Below are positions 28,025-37,565 of a stretch of 64,000 bases of DNA, one piece after another. Origin of the DNA: Pseudomonadota bacterium (GTDB lineage Bacteria; Pseudomonadota; Gammaproteobacteria; Ga0077536); assembly GCA_016719885.1 (NCBI GenBank), contig JADJYF010000014.1, forward strand, positions 1 to 64,000, written 5' to 3'. Both the position numbers and the translations under genes were made by a program. The notes below the pieces were generated by a model. That model was not told the DNA's origin, searched no databases, and saw only the letters and a program-made list of their open reading frames with translations. Numbering within the stretch: the first letter of the stretch is position 1; each line of letters opens with the position of its first letter.

Positions 28025-30097
28025 TCATTTCTTCACCAGCGATGCGCGCGCCTGTTTGCGGATGTAATGCAGGAGAGCGTCGATATCCGCGTCGGTGTAG
28101 TCGCGATACCGCGGCATGCCGTTCGCAAGCCGCGCGCCGCCCACCACCACCGACTTCAAGGCCTCGTGACTGGTCGGGATCGGCGATTCACGCAGGTCCG
28201 GCGCGGTGCCACCCGAGACCACGCCGCTGCCATGGCATTGCACGCAGGTGCTGACATAGAGCGCCTGGCCGGCGGCGGCGAGCTTGTCGTCGACCTTGAA
28301 GCCCGGCACATCGATGGGCTGTGCGAATGCCGGCGGCGGCGAGGGCGGCATGGGCAGCTTGCCGTCGAGGCTGAAAGTGATGACCCGTCGCGGATGCACC
28401 TTGTATTTCCAGCCGTGCTGGCCGGCCAACGTGCCGGTCAACAGCGCCGAACCGCCCCAACCCACCATCAGCGCCACCTGCTGCTTGCCATCGACGGTGT
28501 AGGTGATGGGCGCGGCGGTGATGCCGGAGCCGACGTTCATCTTCCACAGTTCGTCGCCCGTGGTGGCGTTGTAGGCGACGAACAGGCCGTCGGCGCGACC
28601 TTCGAACACCAGGTTGCCGGCGGTGGTCATGGTGCCGGGGTTCCAGTTGGGTGGCAGGGTCTTCTCCCACACCTTCTTTTGATTGACCGGGTCCCAGGCC
28701 AGCAGCGAGGCCCGACTCCAGTCGCCGGGCACGTCGTCGGTGCCGAAATGCACACCGGTGGCGATGCTGAAATGCGGTGACTGCCACTTCGTCGGATCGA
28801 TGCCCTTGTCGTTGAACACGCCGGCCATCTCGATGGTCGGGATGTAGACCAGGCCGGTATCGGGGTTGTAGGACATCGGGTGCCAGCTATGCGCGCCGAT
28901 CGGACTCGGCCACACCATCTCCTCGCCGTCCTCGTAACGCGCGCCCTTCACTTCCACCGGCCGACCGGTCTTGAGATCGACCTTTTCCGCCCACGTGACC
29001 TTGCCGAATTTCTCCGCTGACAACAGCTCGCCGTTGGCGCGATTGATGATGTAGAAGAAACCGTTCTTGGGCGCGTGCAGCAGCGCCTTGATCGGCTGGC
29101 CACCATACTTGATGTCGGCCAGCACGATGTCCATGCTCGAGTTGTAGTCCCAGGTTTCACCGGGCGTGGTCTGGTAATGCCACTTGTACTCGCCGGTGTC
29201 GGCATCGAGCGCGACGATGGAACACAGGAACAGGTTGTCGCCGCCGCCCGGGGAGCGAATCTTCTGATTCCACGGCGAACCGTTACCGGTGCCGAGCAAC
29301 ACCTGGTTGAACTCGGCGTCGTAGGTGATGCCGTTCCACACGTTGCCGCCGCCACCGTGCTTCCACCATTCGCCGGTCCAGGTCTTGGCCGCCATTTCCA
29401 TGGCCTTGTCCTCGAAGCCGTCGGCGGGATTGCCGGGCACCACGTAGAAGCGCCACGCCTGCTTGCCGGTGTCGATGTCGTAGGCGGTCACGTAGCCGCG
29501 CGCCGCTTCGTGCTCGGTGCCGCCGTTGCCGATCAGCACCTTGTCGCGGAACACCTTGGGCGCGCCGGTGATGTAGTAGGCGCGACGCGGATCGATGGTC
29601 ATGGTCTCCCACAGCATCTTGCCGGTCTTCGCGTCCAGCGCCACCAGGCGGCCATCGACCGTCGAGATGATGAGCTTGCCCTTGTAGAAGGCCGGACCGC
29701 GGTTGGTTTCCCACATGATGCGCAGGCGATCGCCGGCGTGTTCGATGACTTTCGGATCGTATTCCCACAGCACCTTGCCGCTGCGCGCATCGACCGCGCG
29801 CGTGCGGCTGTAGGTGCCGGTGAAATAGATCACGCCGTCGACGGCGAGCGGCGTGCCGATCAGGGCGCGCTCGCCGGGCAGGTCCAGCACCCAGTTGACG
29901 CCCAGCCTCGCGACGTTGTCGGCATTGATCTCGGTGAGAGGACTGTAGCGCTGTTCGCCGCTGTCGCGGCCATGGCCGGGCCAGTTGCTGCCGTCGCCGG
30001 GCGCGCGCAAATACTGGTCATCGACCACGGTCTCGGCGGCGTGCGTGAAGGCCGTGCAAAGTGTCAGCGCTGCTCCGAGCGCAAGTGCGAATTTCAT
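28025..30097 (-). CDS. PQQ-dependent quinohaemoprotein alcohol dehydrogenase
   Basis: This 690-residue periplasmic enzyme oxidises alcohols and passes electrons to its own haem c. A Sec signal peptide (MKFALALGAALTLCTAFTHA) is followed by the eight-bladed propeller typical of PQQ dehydrogenases (WPGHGRDSGEQRYSPLTEIN, GGGNVWNGITYDAEFNQVLL, TPGETWDYNSSMDIVLAD). A C-terminal cytochrome c domain has CVQCH at about residues 618-622 and a likely axial Met in NGMPRYRD. The disulfide pair of adjacent cysteines usual near the PQQ site in many alcohol dehydrogenases is not seen. It could oxidise terpene alcohols made by the Ldi-like route (inference). Confidence 0.9.
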   Translation of the reverse strand: MKFALALGAALTLCTAFTHAAETVVDDQYLRAPGDGSNWPGHGRDSGEQRYSPLTEINADNVARLGVNWVLDLPGERALIGTPLAVDGVIYFTGTYSRTRAVDARSGKVLWEYDPKVIEHAGDRLRIMWETNRGPAFYKGKLIISTVDGRLVALDAKTGKMLWETMTIDPRRAYYITGAPKVFRDKVLIGNGGTEHEAARGYVTAYDIDTGKQAWRFYVVPGNPADGFEDKAMEMAAKTWTGEWWKHGGGGNVWNGITYDAEFNQVLLGTGNGSPWNQKIRSPGGGDNLFLCSIVALDADTGEYKWHYQTTPGETWDYNSSMDIVLADIKYGGQPIKALLHAPKNGFFYIINRANGELLSAEKFGKVTWAEKVDLKTGRPVEVKGARYEDGEEMVWPSPIGAHSWHPMSYNPDTGLVYIPTIEMAGVFNDKGIDPTKWQSPHFSIATGVHFGTDDVPGDWSRASLLAWDPVNQKKVWEKTLPPNWNPGTMTTAGNLVFEGRADGLFVAYNATTGDELWKMNVGSGITAAPITYTVDGKQQVALMVGWGGSALLTGTLAGQHGWKYKVHPRRVITFSLDGKLPMPPSPPPAFAQPIDVPGFKVDDKLAAAGQALYVSTCVQCHGSGVVSGGTAPDLRESPIPTSHEALKSVVVGGARLANGMPRYRDYTDADIDALLHYIRKQARASLVKK

Positions 30098-30145
30098 GCT
30101 CCCCTGTCCCCTGTCCTGATGGCTGCAAGATGCCTGTTGTGTCGT

Positions 30146-30430
30146 TCAGCGCGTCACCACCACGCCCTTCCAGAACGCGATGTGATCGGTGATGTTGGCC
30201 GCCGCGTCTTTCGGCGTCGGGTAATACCATGCCGCATCGGCGAGGCGTTGCCCGCCTACCACGACGTCGTAATAACTGGCGGTGCCCTTCCAGCCGCACA
30301 CGGTGTGGGTGGCGCTGTCGGCGAGATGCGCGGCATTGACGCTCGCGCGCGGGAAATACACGTTGCCTTCCACCACTTCGAAGGTATCGGACTCGGCGAT
30401 GATCGCGCCCTGCCATTCGGCCTTGGCCAT
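30146..30430 (-). CDS. DUF427 family protein
   Basis: This 94-residue protein starts MAKAEWQGAIIAESDTFEVV. It has the DUF427 pattern: a VEGNVYFP strand, the CGWKGTASYYDV motif and AAWYYPTPKDAAANI, ending in IAFWKGVVV. The biochemical function of the family is not established. It lies 48 bases upstream of the PQQ dehydrogenase on the same strand and 38 bases after the acyl-CoA dehydrogenase stop, so the three genes may be transcribed together. Confidence 0.82.
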   Translation of the reverse strand: MAKAEWQGAIIAESDTFEVVEGNVYFPRASVNAAHLADSATHTVCGWKGTASYYDVVVGGQRLADAAWYYPTPKDAAANITDHIAFWKGVVVTR

Positions 30431-30468
30431 GTCGGTGACTCCTCTTCGCTGGTTGAACAAACAGTGAT

Positions 30469-31650
30469 TCAACGGCGCCGCGACACGATGCGCCGCCCGA
30501 GGGCATGACGATGCACTTCCGAGGGGCCGTCGTAAATGCGGAAGCAGCGGATATCGCGATAGCAGCGCTCGATGACGGTGTCGCCGGTGATGCCGATGGC
30601 GCCCAGGATCTGCATGCAGCGATCGACCACGCGGCCGAGCGCTTCCGAGCAGAACACCTTGGCCATGCTGGTCTCGTCGCGCGCCTGCTGGTGCTGATCG
30701 AGCAGCCATGCGCAATGCCAGATGGCGAGGCGGCACATGTGCAGGTCGATTTCATTGTCGGCGAGCATGAAGCTCACGCCCTGGTGCTCGCCCAGGGTCT
30801 TGCCGAAGGAATGGCGCTTGCCGGCATGTTCGACGGCGATCGCGTGGCAGCGCTTGGCCAGCCCCAACCAGCGCATGCAATGGGTGAGGCGCGCCGGTGC
30901 GAGCCGGATCTGCGCCTGCGCGAAGCCGCGGCCGATCTCGCCGAGCACCGCGTCGGGCGCCACGCGCACCTGGTCGAAGGACACTTCCCAGTGCCCGCCC
31001 GGCATGTTGGAGTCCAGGGTTTCGAGTTCCCTGTCGAGCTTGAAGCCCGGCGCGTCCATTTCGACGAAGAACATCGAGGCGCCGAGATCCTGACCCATCA
31101 CGTCGAGCGTGCGCGCCATGACGATGTTGATGCCGGCGCCTTCCACGCCCGAGATCATGTACTTGCTGCCGGTGATGAGATAGCCGTCCCTGTCCTGCTG
31201 GGCAATGGTCTTGAGCAAGGTCGGATCGGCGCCGGCGCCATCGGTGGCGGTCTCGGTCATGGTGAACACCGTGCGCAGATCACCGCTGACCAAGGGCGGC
31301 AGGAAGCGCGCCTTCTGCGCCGGCGAGGCGACCTGGTTCAAGAGGTTCACATTGCCTTCGTCGGGCGCCTGGATGTTCAACGCCAGGTGACCGAGCGGGC
31401 TCCAGGTCGCGGCCTCGAACACCACCGCCATGCCGCGATGATCGAGACCGAGGCCGCCATATTCTTTAGGCGCATGGGGCGACAGGAGGCCCGCTTCGCG
31501 GCCCAGCGCCACCAGCTCGCGGCGCAGCGATTCGTGGATATGCGGGCGCTGGCGCGGATCGTGTTCCAGCGGCACCACCTTGTCCTTGATGAAGGACTCG
31601 ACACGCAGGCGCAGTTCGTCGAGTTCGGCGGGCAGTTCAAAATCGATCAT
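30469..31650 (-). CDS. acyl-CoA dehydrogenase (ACAD10/11-like)
   Basis: This 393-residue protein starts at 31650 (MIDFELPAELDELRLRVES) after GAGGGGAATATCG. The flavin loop reads FTMTETATDGAGADPTLLKT. The C-terminus reads CFRIYDGPSEVHRHALGRR, the DGP(D/S)EVH form seen in ACAD10/11-type enzymes instead of the EGT motif with the medium-chain catalytic glutamate. Substrate length is unknown. It is divergent from the MFS gene at 31835. Confidence 0.88.
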   Translation of the reverse strand: MIDFELPAELDELRLRVESFIKDKVVPLEHDPRQRPHIHESLRRELVALGREAGLLSPHAPKEYGGLGLDHRGMAVVFEAATWSPLGHLALNIQAPDEGNVNLLNQVASPAQKARFLPPLVSGDLRTVFTMTETATDGAGADPTLLKTIAQQDRDGYLITGSKYMISGVEGAGINIVMARTLDVMGQDLGASMFFVEMDAPGFKLDRELETLDSNMPGGHWEVSFDQVRVAPDAVLGEIGRGFAQAQIRLAPARLTHCMRWLGLAKRCHAIAVEHAGKRHSFGKTLGEHQGVSFMLADNEIDLHMCRLAIWHCAWLLDQHQQARDETSMAKVFCSEALGRVVDRCMQILGAIGITGDTVIERCYRDIRCFRIYDGPSEVHRHALGRRIVSRRR

Positions 31651-31834
31651 CGATATTCCCCTCGGGCATTGGCGGGCGCGCGACGGACTCAAGGCGCGCG
31701 GCGAAGACCGCAGAATATCGCTCCCGCGCCATGCCGCGCCATGTTTGCCGGCGATGACTCGATTTCACTGCCGAGGCCGGTTAACCTCGCGACTCACCCT
31801 CGTTCAACACGAACTGTCCCATCCGGGAGGAACC

Positions 31835-33130
31835 ATGCGCGGTGCCCGTCTACCTGTGGTCGCCACCATCTGGGCAGGCTCGTTCTTCCTGGCCTTCGAC
31901 AGGGTCAACATTTCCCTGGCCGCACCCGACATCATGCGCGACATCGTGCTCGACGGCGCCCAGATGGGCCTGGTGCTCTCCATGTACTACTGGGGTTATA
32001 CCTTCGGTAATTTCGCCGGCGGCCTGGTGAGTCCCACGCTGCGATTGCGCGGCCTGACATCGCTGCTGATCGTGGTGTGGGCGGCGCTGACCGCGGTCAC
32101 CGGCCTGTGCAACCTGCTGTGGCAGTTCTGCGTGGTGCGCGTGCTGTTCGGTATCGCCGAGGGCGCCACCGCCAACCTCATGCATCGCCTGCAGAACAAC
32201 TGGCTGTTACCGGCCGAACGCGGGCGCGGCTACGGCATCTTCATCGGCTTCGTGTATCTCGGCATCGCGCTCGGCATGCCGCTGGTCGGTGCGCTAATCA
32301 AGCTCGCCGACTGGCGCGTGATGTTCCTGCTGTCGGCCGTGCTGACGCTGGCGCTGGCGGCGGTGTTCTGGTTCATGGTGCGCGATCATCCCTGGCAGCA
32401 TCCGCGCGTGCCGGCGCCCGAGGGGCAACAGTTCCAGGACATCATCACGCGCGATCGCATGACGCTCGCCGACAGCCCGCCCGAACTGACGCTCGCGCAA
32501 CGGCTGCCGGCGCTGTTCGCCATACCGTCTTTTGCCTGGCTGTGCGTGGCCTCGTTCTTCGTCATCGGCGTGTACTTCACCAACATGAGCTGGCTGCCGG
32601 GCTACCTGGTCAAGGAACGCGGCTACACGGTGCTGGCCAGCGGCATCTATCTCACCATTCCTTACCTTGCCGCGTTCGCCGGCATGTGGTCGGCCGGCAG
32701 CATCGGCGACCGCTACGGGCATCGCGCGCGCGTCGCGATGGTGATGGCGCTCATGACCTGCCCGGCCATCCTGCTGCTCACCACCACCGACGACGTCAAC
32801 ACCACCATCGCGCTCATGAGCGTGATGCTGTTTTTGAATTCGGCGGCGCTGAACGGCATCATGGTGCTGCTGTTCGATCTGCTGCCGGCCTCGCTGTTCG
32901 GCACCGGCGTCGGCATGGTCGGCGGCCTGGCAGGCGGGCTTTCCGGGATCGTCGGGCCGCTGCTCATGGGCTATCTTTACGACCTCACCGGCTCGTTCTT
33001 CGGCGGCTTCGTCACGCTGGCGGCGGGTACGTTGCTGGGCGCGGCGGCGCTGTGGCCGGTGGCGAACTACGAGAAACGGGTGCGCGGCGACAAGGCGCGC
33101 CTGCATGCGGCGGCGAGCGGCGCCGCCTGA
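31835..33130 (+). CDS. MFS transporter (anion:cation symporter type)
   Basis: This 431-residue inner-membrane transporter has about 12 helices and starts at ATG 31835 after GGGAGGA (MRGARLPVVATIWAGSFF). Motifs include FDRVNISLAAPDIMRDI in helix 1 and the helix 4-5 region EGATANLMHRLQNNWLLPAE, reminiscent of the ACS family that moves organic acids. Its stop lies 28 bases before the class II aldolase gene, so the two are probably one operon. It is likely an uptake system for a small organic acid in the pathway (inference). Confidence 0.88.
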   Translation: MRGARLPVVATIWAGSFFLAFDRVNISLAAPDIMRDIVLDGAQMGLVLSMYYWGYTFGNFAGGLVSPTLRLRGLTSLLIVVWAALTAVTGLCNLLWQFCVVRVLFGIAEGATANLMHRLQNNWLLPAERGRGYGIFIGFVYLGIALGMPLVGALIKLADWRVMFLLSAVLTLALAAVFWFMVRDHPWQHPRVPAPEGQQFQDIITRDRMTLADSPPELTLAQRLPALFAIPSFAWLCVASFFVIGVYFTNMSWLPGYLVKERGYTVLASGIYLTIPYLAAFAGMWSAGSIGDRYGHRARVAMVMALMTCPAILLLTTTDDVNTTIALMSVMLFLNSAALNGIMVLLFDLLPASLFGTGVGMVGGLAGGLSGIVGPLLMGYLYDLTGSFFGGFVTLAAGTLLGAAALWPVANYEKRVRGDKARLHAAASGAA

Positions 33131-33158
33131 ACGAAACATCCAGCGAGGGCAGAGTCCG

Positions 33159-33938
33159 ATGGCGACGGTATTACATGCAATGAGCAAGGCCGATGTGCGC
33201 GCCAAGGTCAGCGCCGAGGAATGGCAGCTGCGGGTCGAACTCGCGGCCGCCTATCGACTGGTCGCGCACCATCGCTGGACCGACATGATCTTCACCCACC
33301 TGTCGGCGCGCGTGCCGGGCCCGGAACATCATTTCCTGATCAATCCTTACGGCCTGTTGTTCGAGGAGATCACGGCGTCGAACCTGGTGAAGGTCGATCT
33401 CGACGGCAACATCGTCATGCCCAGCGACTACGAAGTGAACCCGGCCGGCTTCTGCATCCACAGCGCCATCCACATGGCGCGCGAGGATGCGCAGGCCGTC
33501 ATGCACGTGCACACGCCGGACGGCGTGGCGGTGGCGACCATGGCCTGCGGGCTCATGCCCATCACCCAGACCTCGATGATCATCCATGACTACATCGCCT
33601 ACCACGAGTACGAAGGCGTGGCGCTGGACTTGAGTGAACGCGAACGCCTGGTCAAGGATTTCGGCGACAAGCAGCTGCTCATCCTGCGCAACCACGGCAC
33701 GCTGGCGGTGGGTCGCACGGTGTCCGAATGTTTCCTGTGGCTGTACAACCTCGAGCGTGCCTGCAGCATGCAGGTGCGCGCCATGGCCGGCGGCGCGCTG
33801 CATATGCCGAGCGAAGCGTCGCTGGCGACCACGCGTCGTCAAGGTCAATCGCTGATGCGCGATGGTGGACTCGACCGCCTGGCATGGCCGGCGCTGCTGC
33901 GCATGCTGGACCGCATCGACACGAGTTACCGGGACTGA
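33159..33938 (+). CDS. class II aldolase/adducin family protein
   Basis: This 259-residue protein is of the zinc-dependent aldolase/epimerase/decarboxylase fold. The start at 33159 (MATVLHAMSKADVRAKVSAE) is preceded by GAGGGCAGAG. Metal ligands are expected in VMHVHTPDG and in LRNHGTLAVG; DMIFTHLSARVPG is the typical N-terminal substrate loop. Members cleave or decarboxylate sugar phosphates and hydroxy-keto acids. It follows the MFS transporter closely, which suggests degradation of an imported acid. Repeat B copies begin 61 bases after its stop. Confidence 0.85.
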   Translation: MATVLHAMSKADVRAKVSAEEWQLRVELAAAYRLVAHHRWTDMIFTHLSARVPGPEHHFLINPYGLLFEEITASNLVKVDLDGNIVMPSDYEVNPAGFCIHSAIHMAREDAQAVMHVHTPDGVAVATMACGLMPITQTSMIIHDYIAYHEYEGVALDLSERERLVKDFGDKQLLILRNHGTLAVGRTVSECFLWLYNLERACSMQVRAMAGGALHMPSEASLATTRRQGQSLMRDGGLDRLAWPALLRMLDRIDTSYRD

Positions 33939-33998
33939 GGGGGCGCATCGACGCCGAGCGCAATTTAGCTATCGAGCGCTTGGGCTCGCTGGACGTCG

Positions 33999-34187
33999 AA
34001 TGTCAGACTGAAGTCCGACCCACAGAATAAAGCAGTCATTGTGGGTCAGGCTTCAGCCTGACATTGAACGAAAGGCAAGCTCCTGAATGTCAGGCTGTGA
34101 CCCACAACTGACCATTGTGGGGCTGGCTTCAGCCTGACACCCACGCTCGAACATTCATTGTGGGTCGGACTTCAGTCTGACACCCAC
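33999..34187. repeat. repeat B cluster (two hairpins and one extra arm)
   Basis: Copies of the B unit are arranged head to tail. A full hairpin at 33999-34065 (AATGTCAGACTGAAGTCCGA with its inverse GGGTCAGGCTTCAGCCTGAC) is followed by a second at 34086-34139 and a single arm at 34152-34187 (GTGGGTCGGACTTCAGTCTG). The last arm runs into the P450 gene and provides its stop codon and last residues (WVSD). Confidence 0.85.
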
Positions 34188-35503
34188 GCTCCGATGGCAC
34201 CCCCCTCCCTGCGCAAACGCATCGGCAACTCGGCATAACCAATCACGTGACTCTGCACCAGGCGCCGTGGCGTGCCGCATAGTTCCAGGCGCGACAGGTG
34301 CGGCAACAGCGCTTCGAGACTCGCCGCCAGTTCGGCGCGCGCGAGGTTGGTGCCGAGGCAGAAATGCGCGCCGAAGCCGAAAGTGAGATGGGGATTGCTG
34401 GTGCGCGTGATATCGAAGCGATAGGGATCGTCGAACACCGCGGTGTCGCGATTCGCCGAGGGGTAGAACAGGCCCACCGTATCGCCGGCGGCGATGTGCG
34501 TGCCGGCCAGTTCGAAATCTTCGACGGCGGTGCGCAGGAAACTGCCGACCGGCGAGGTCCAGCGCAGGATCTCCTCGACCGCCTGCGGCATGAGCGTCGG
34601 GTTCTCGCATAACAGCCGGCATTGCGCGGGATGCTGGAGCAATGCCTCCACGCCGCCCGACAACGCATTGCGGGTGGTGTCGTTGCCGGCGCCGATCAGG
34701 GTCAGGATGTAGCCGTTCAACTGCTGGTTGGTGAGCAACTGGCCTTGCACGGGCGTGTGCACCATGCGATCGATGAGACCGCCGCGCTCGCGTCCGTTGG
34801 CGCGTGCGTCTTCAATGAGTTCCTCGATGTAGCTGCGGAACTCGACCATGTTGCGATAGTAGGCGCGGCCGCGGCTCTCGCCCGGCAGGCGGTTCGATTC
34901 GCGGATCTCGCCGACCACCGCTTCCGACCACACCAGGATCTGTTTCCAGTCATCGGGCGCGAGGCCCATGATTTCGCCGACCGCCGCGAGCGGCAGCTTG
35001 GCGGCCAGGCCATGCACGAAATCGACCGTCTCGCCGCGCGCCGCGGCCTGTTCGAGTTCGGCCATGAACTCGGCGGTGAAGTCTTCGGCCAGCGCGCGAA
35101 AGTGCGGGCGCATGGCACGCATCGCGCCCTGGGTATAGGCCCAGCTGCTGGCGCGCCGCACCACGCGATGACGCGGGTTGTCCATGAACACGAGATCCGG
35201 CGGCTCGTCCGGGTCCCAGCCGCGCTCGGTGCCGAAACTGTCGAGACCACCACGCATCGGTTCCACTTCGTGCTTGAGGCACAGGCGCAGGCGCGGTCCG
35301 CCGTTGATGAAAACTTCCGGATGATTGGAGACGGTGAGGATGTCGGCGTGGCGGGTGACGGCCCAGAACGGCTCGATGTCGTGCCGCTCGTACCAGTACA
35401 CCGGCGCTTCGTTGCGCAGGCGATCCCAGGCCTGCCATGGGTGACCGTCGCGCGCGTAGTCGTCGGCGCGGTGGATGTTCAGGCTGTCGAGTGAGCCGTC
35501 CAT
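34172..35503 (-). CDS. cytochrome P450
   Basis: This 443-residue soluble bacterial P450 has the I-helix oxygen-activation motif LIGAGNDTTRNALSGG, the K-helix E-X-X-R in EEILRWTSPV, and the haem loop FGFGAHFCLGTNLARAEL with Cys382 as the thiolate ligand. There is no membrane anchor. It needs a ferredoxin and reductase, neither of which is in the window. The last codons (GTG TCA GAC TGA) come from a copy of repeat B. P450s with this general sequence include steroid and terpenoid hydroxylases; the substrate is not determinable. Confidence 0.93.
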   Translation of the reverse strand: MDGSLDSLNIHRADDYARDGHPWQAWDRLRNEAPVYWYERHDIEPFWAVTRHADILTVSNHPEVFINGGPRLRLCLKHEVEPMRGGLDSFGTERGWDPDEPPDLVFMDNPRHRVVRRASSWAYTQGAMRAMRPHFRALAEDFTAEFMAELEQAAARGETVDFVHGLAAKLPLAAVGEIMGLAPDDWKQILVWSEAVVGEIRESNRLPGESRGRAYYRNMVEFRSYIEELIEDARANGRERGGLIDRMVHTPVQGQLLTNQQLNGYILTLIGAGNDTTRNALSGGVEALLQHPAQCRLLCENPTLMPQAVEEILRWTSPVGSFLRTAVEDFELAGTHIAAGDTVGLFYPSANRDTAVFDDPYRFDITRTSNPHLTFGFGAHFCLGTNLARAELAASLEALLPHLSRLELCGTPRRLVQSHVIGYAELPMRLRREGGAIGAWVSD

Positions 35504-35581
35504 TGCCGCTTGCGTGTCTCGCTGCCGTCGAGTTCGGCTGTCACCGCACCGCGCTCGTGGTGCGGTGACAGTGCATCCCGC

Positions 35582-35860
35582 TCAGCTGCGGCTGGTGATC
35601 TCGAGCAGGTGATAGCCGAACTGGGTCTTGACCGGGCCATGCACCACGCCGACCGCTTCGTTGAACACCACGCGATCGAACTCCGGCACCATCATGCCCG
35701 GGCCGAAAGATCCGAGATCGCCGCCCTGGGCCTTGGACGGGCAGCTCGAATGGGCGCGCGCGACATCGCCGAAATCGGCGCCGGCCTCGATCTGCTGCTT
35801 GAGTTCATTACATTGTGCTTCGGTGGCGACCAGGATGTGTCGCGCGCTTGCTTGTGCCAT
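35582..35860 (-). CDS. ppiC: parvulin-type peptidyl-prolyl cis-trans isomerase
   Basis: This 92-residue single-domain parvulin is nearly the length of E. coli PpiC (93 residues). Typical elements are ARHILVATEAQCNELKQQIE, the SSCPSKAQGGDLGSFGPGMM loop, FDRVVFNE and the C-terminal KTQFGYHLLEITSR. No signal peptide is present, so it is cytoplasmic. It is an ordinary housekeeping gene within the catabolic region. Confidence 0.92.
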   Translation of the reverse strand: MAQASARHILVATEAQCNELKQQIEAGADFGDVARAHSSCPSKAQGGDLGSFGPGMMVPEFDRVVFNEAVGVVHGPVKTQFGYHLLEITSRS

Positions 35861-35929
35861 GGGATTCCTTGCTGGGCGCCGACCGGGTGGCCGGCGAAAG
35901 CAGGCACCTTACCGCACCCCGGCGGATTT

Positions 35930-37330
35930 CTAAATGTCCGCGCGGCGCCAACGGCGATGGGTGACGGCGAAGAACAGCGTGGTCATCGCCGCCGCCGCGA
36001 ACAACACGCGATCGAAGGCCTGGACGAAGGCGGGCGCGGCGGCGAGCCCGGCGGCGAGGCCGCGGCTTTCAAGGAGCTGCAAAAGGCCTATCCAGGCCGA
36101 CGCACCGAGCACGATGCCGACCGTGCGCGTGACCATGGTCAGGCTGCCGGCCACGCCGCGCGACGACGGCGGCAAGGCGGCCACCACGAGGTCGCTGTAG
36201 GCGACCTGGAACAGGCCGATGCCGATGCCGTGACAGGTCAGGCAGGCGATGATGAAGGGGTAATGGGTGGCGTCCGGCCACAGCGCCATGCCGACCAGGC
36301 CGACGATCACGACCAGCGCCGACAGGAACGCCGAGCCGCGCGCGCCGCGTGCACCGACCACGCGCGTCGCCAGGCTCGCGCCCAGCATCGCGCCGATGGC
36401 CCACACCGCCAGCAGCACGCCGACCGCGAACGGCCCGCAGCCGGCCACGCGCGTGAGATAGAACGGCACGATCAGGGGCACGGTGAAACTCGCGAACTGC
36501 ATCACCACGCTGCTCAGGTTGGCGGCGATGAAATTGCCGTCACGCACCACCGCGTGGGGCAGGAACGGCGTGTCGCTGGCACGCTGACGGCGCACGAACA
36601 GGCTCATCGCGATCACACCCGCGAGCGCCACCGGCGCGGCGCGCCAGATGGCGCTGTCGGGCTTCAGCAGTGCCGGCAGCAACAGGAACATCGCCACGCC
36701 AGTCGACAACAGCACCGAGCCGGCGAGGTCGTAGCGCTCGCGCGCGGCACGCGGAATGCGCCCGACGGTCGGCCCCAGCAGTGGCAACAGCGCCAGCGCC
36801 AGCAACACGATCGGCACGCGAAACCAGTACACGCCCGGCCAGCCCAGCCACGCCATGCTCGCGCCGCCGAGCAATGGCGCCACCACCGCCGCCAGCGACG
36901 CGATGCTCGCGTAGCCCGACAGCGCGCGCGTGCGCATGCGCTCATCGAACAGCGCAATCGCGAGCGCCGGGCCGCAGGACAAGGTCAGCGCCACCGCCAC
37001 GCCCTGCAGGGCGCGCGTCGCCAGCAGCCACGCGTAGCTCGGCGCCAGCGCGCAGCACACGTAGGCCGCGAGGCTCAGGATCAAGCCGAGTCGGAACACG
37101 CGCAGATGACCGATGCGATCGCCCAGCGCGCCGAAGGCCAGCATGAGACTGCCGTAACTGACGACATACCACACCGCCACCCAGCGGATGTCGCTGGTCG
37201 CGAGCGCGAAGGCCTGGGTGATGGCGGGAAACGCGACCGTCACCGCGAAATCGAGCGGGCCGATGGCGGCGCCGAGACCGACGATGGCAAGGCCGACGGC
37301 GGGCGAGCGCGACGTGTCGGGCACAGTCAT
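35930..37330 (-). CDS. MFS transporter of the DHA2 drug-efflux type
   Basis: This 466-residue membrane protein is probably 14-helix. The start at 37330 (MTVPDTSRSPAVGLAIVG) is chosen for length; an upstream in-frame codon exists at 37381. The N-terminal ALGPLDFAVTVAFPAITQAF-like helix 1, FGALGDRIGHLRVFRLGL (motif A) and the motif C-like stretch in helix 5 suggest proton-driven efflux, perhaps of lipophilic substrates or intermediates. Confidence 0.86.
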   Translation of the reverse strand: MTVPDTSRSPAVGLAIVGLGAAIGPLDFAVTVAFPAITQAFALATSDIRWVAVWYVVSYGSLMLAFGALGDRIGHLRVFRLGLILSLAAYVCCALAPSYAWLLATRALQGVAVALTLSCGPALAIALFDERMRTRALSGYASIASLAAVVAPLLGGASMAWLGWPGVYWFRVPIVLLALALLPLLGPTVGRIPRAARERYDLAGSVLLSTGVAMFLLLPALLKPDSAIWRAAPVALAGVIAMSLFVRRQRASDTPFLPHAVVRDGNFIAANLSSVVMQFASFTVPLIVPFYLTRVAGCGPFAVGVLLAVWAIGAMLGASLATRVVGARGARGSAFLSALVVIVGLVGMALWPDATHYPFIIACLTCHGIGIGLFQVAYSDLVVAALPPSSRGVAGSLTMVTRTVGIVLGASAWIGLLQLLESRGLAAGLAAAPAFVQAFDRVLFAAAAMTTLFFAVTHRRWRRADI

Positions 37331-37565
37331 GCGCGCACGACCGCGCGAGACCGCGTATCGAGCGGAACAATACTCAAGCAAACACCATCGTCTGTGGAAG
37401 CGCGCACCGCGCCATTATCCTACGGAACAGGCGTGGCGCAGGAGATGCAGTCCCCAGTCAGCGATATTGCTCCTGCCCGGTACCGCGCGTTGTCGGGATC
37501 CCCATGCCATGACCAACAGCGGCGCGGCATTAGCCGGTGTGCGGCGCCCGCAGCGGCGCTGCGAC

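Noticed and set aside
33999..34187. CRISPR array
   Set aside because: The repeats are inverted palindromic arms with irregular spacing and no unique spacers of constant length; no cas genes are present.
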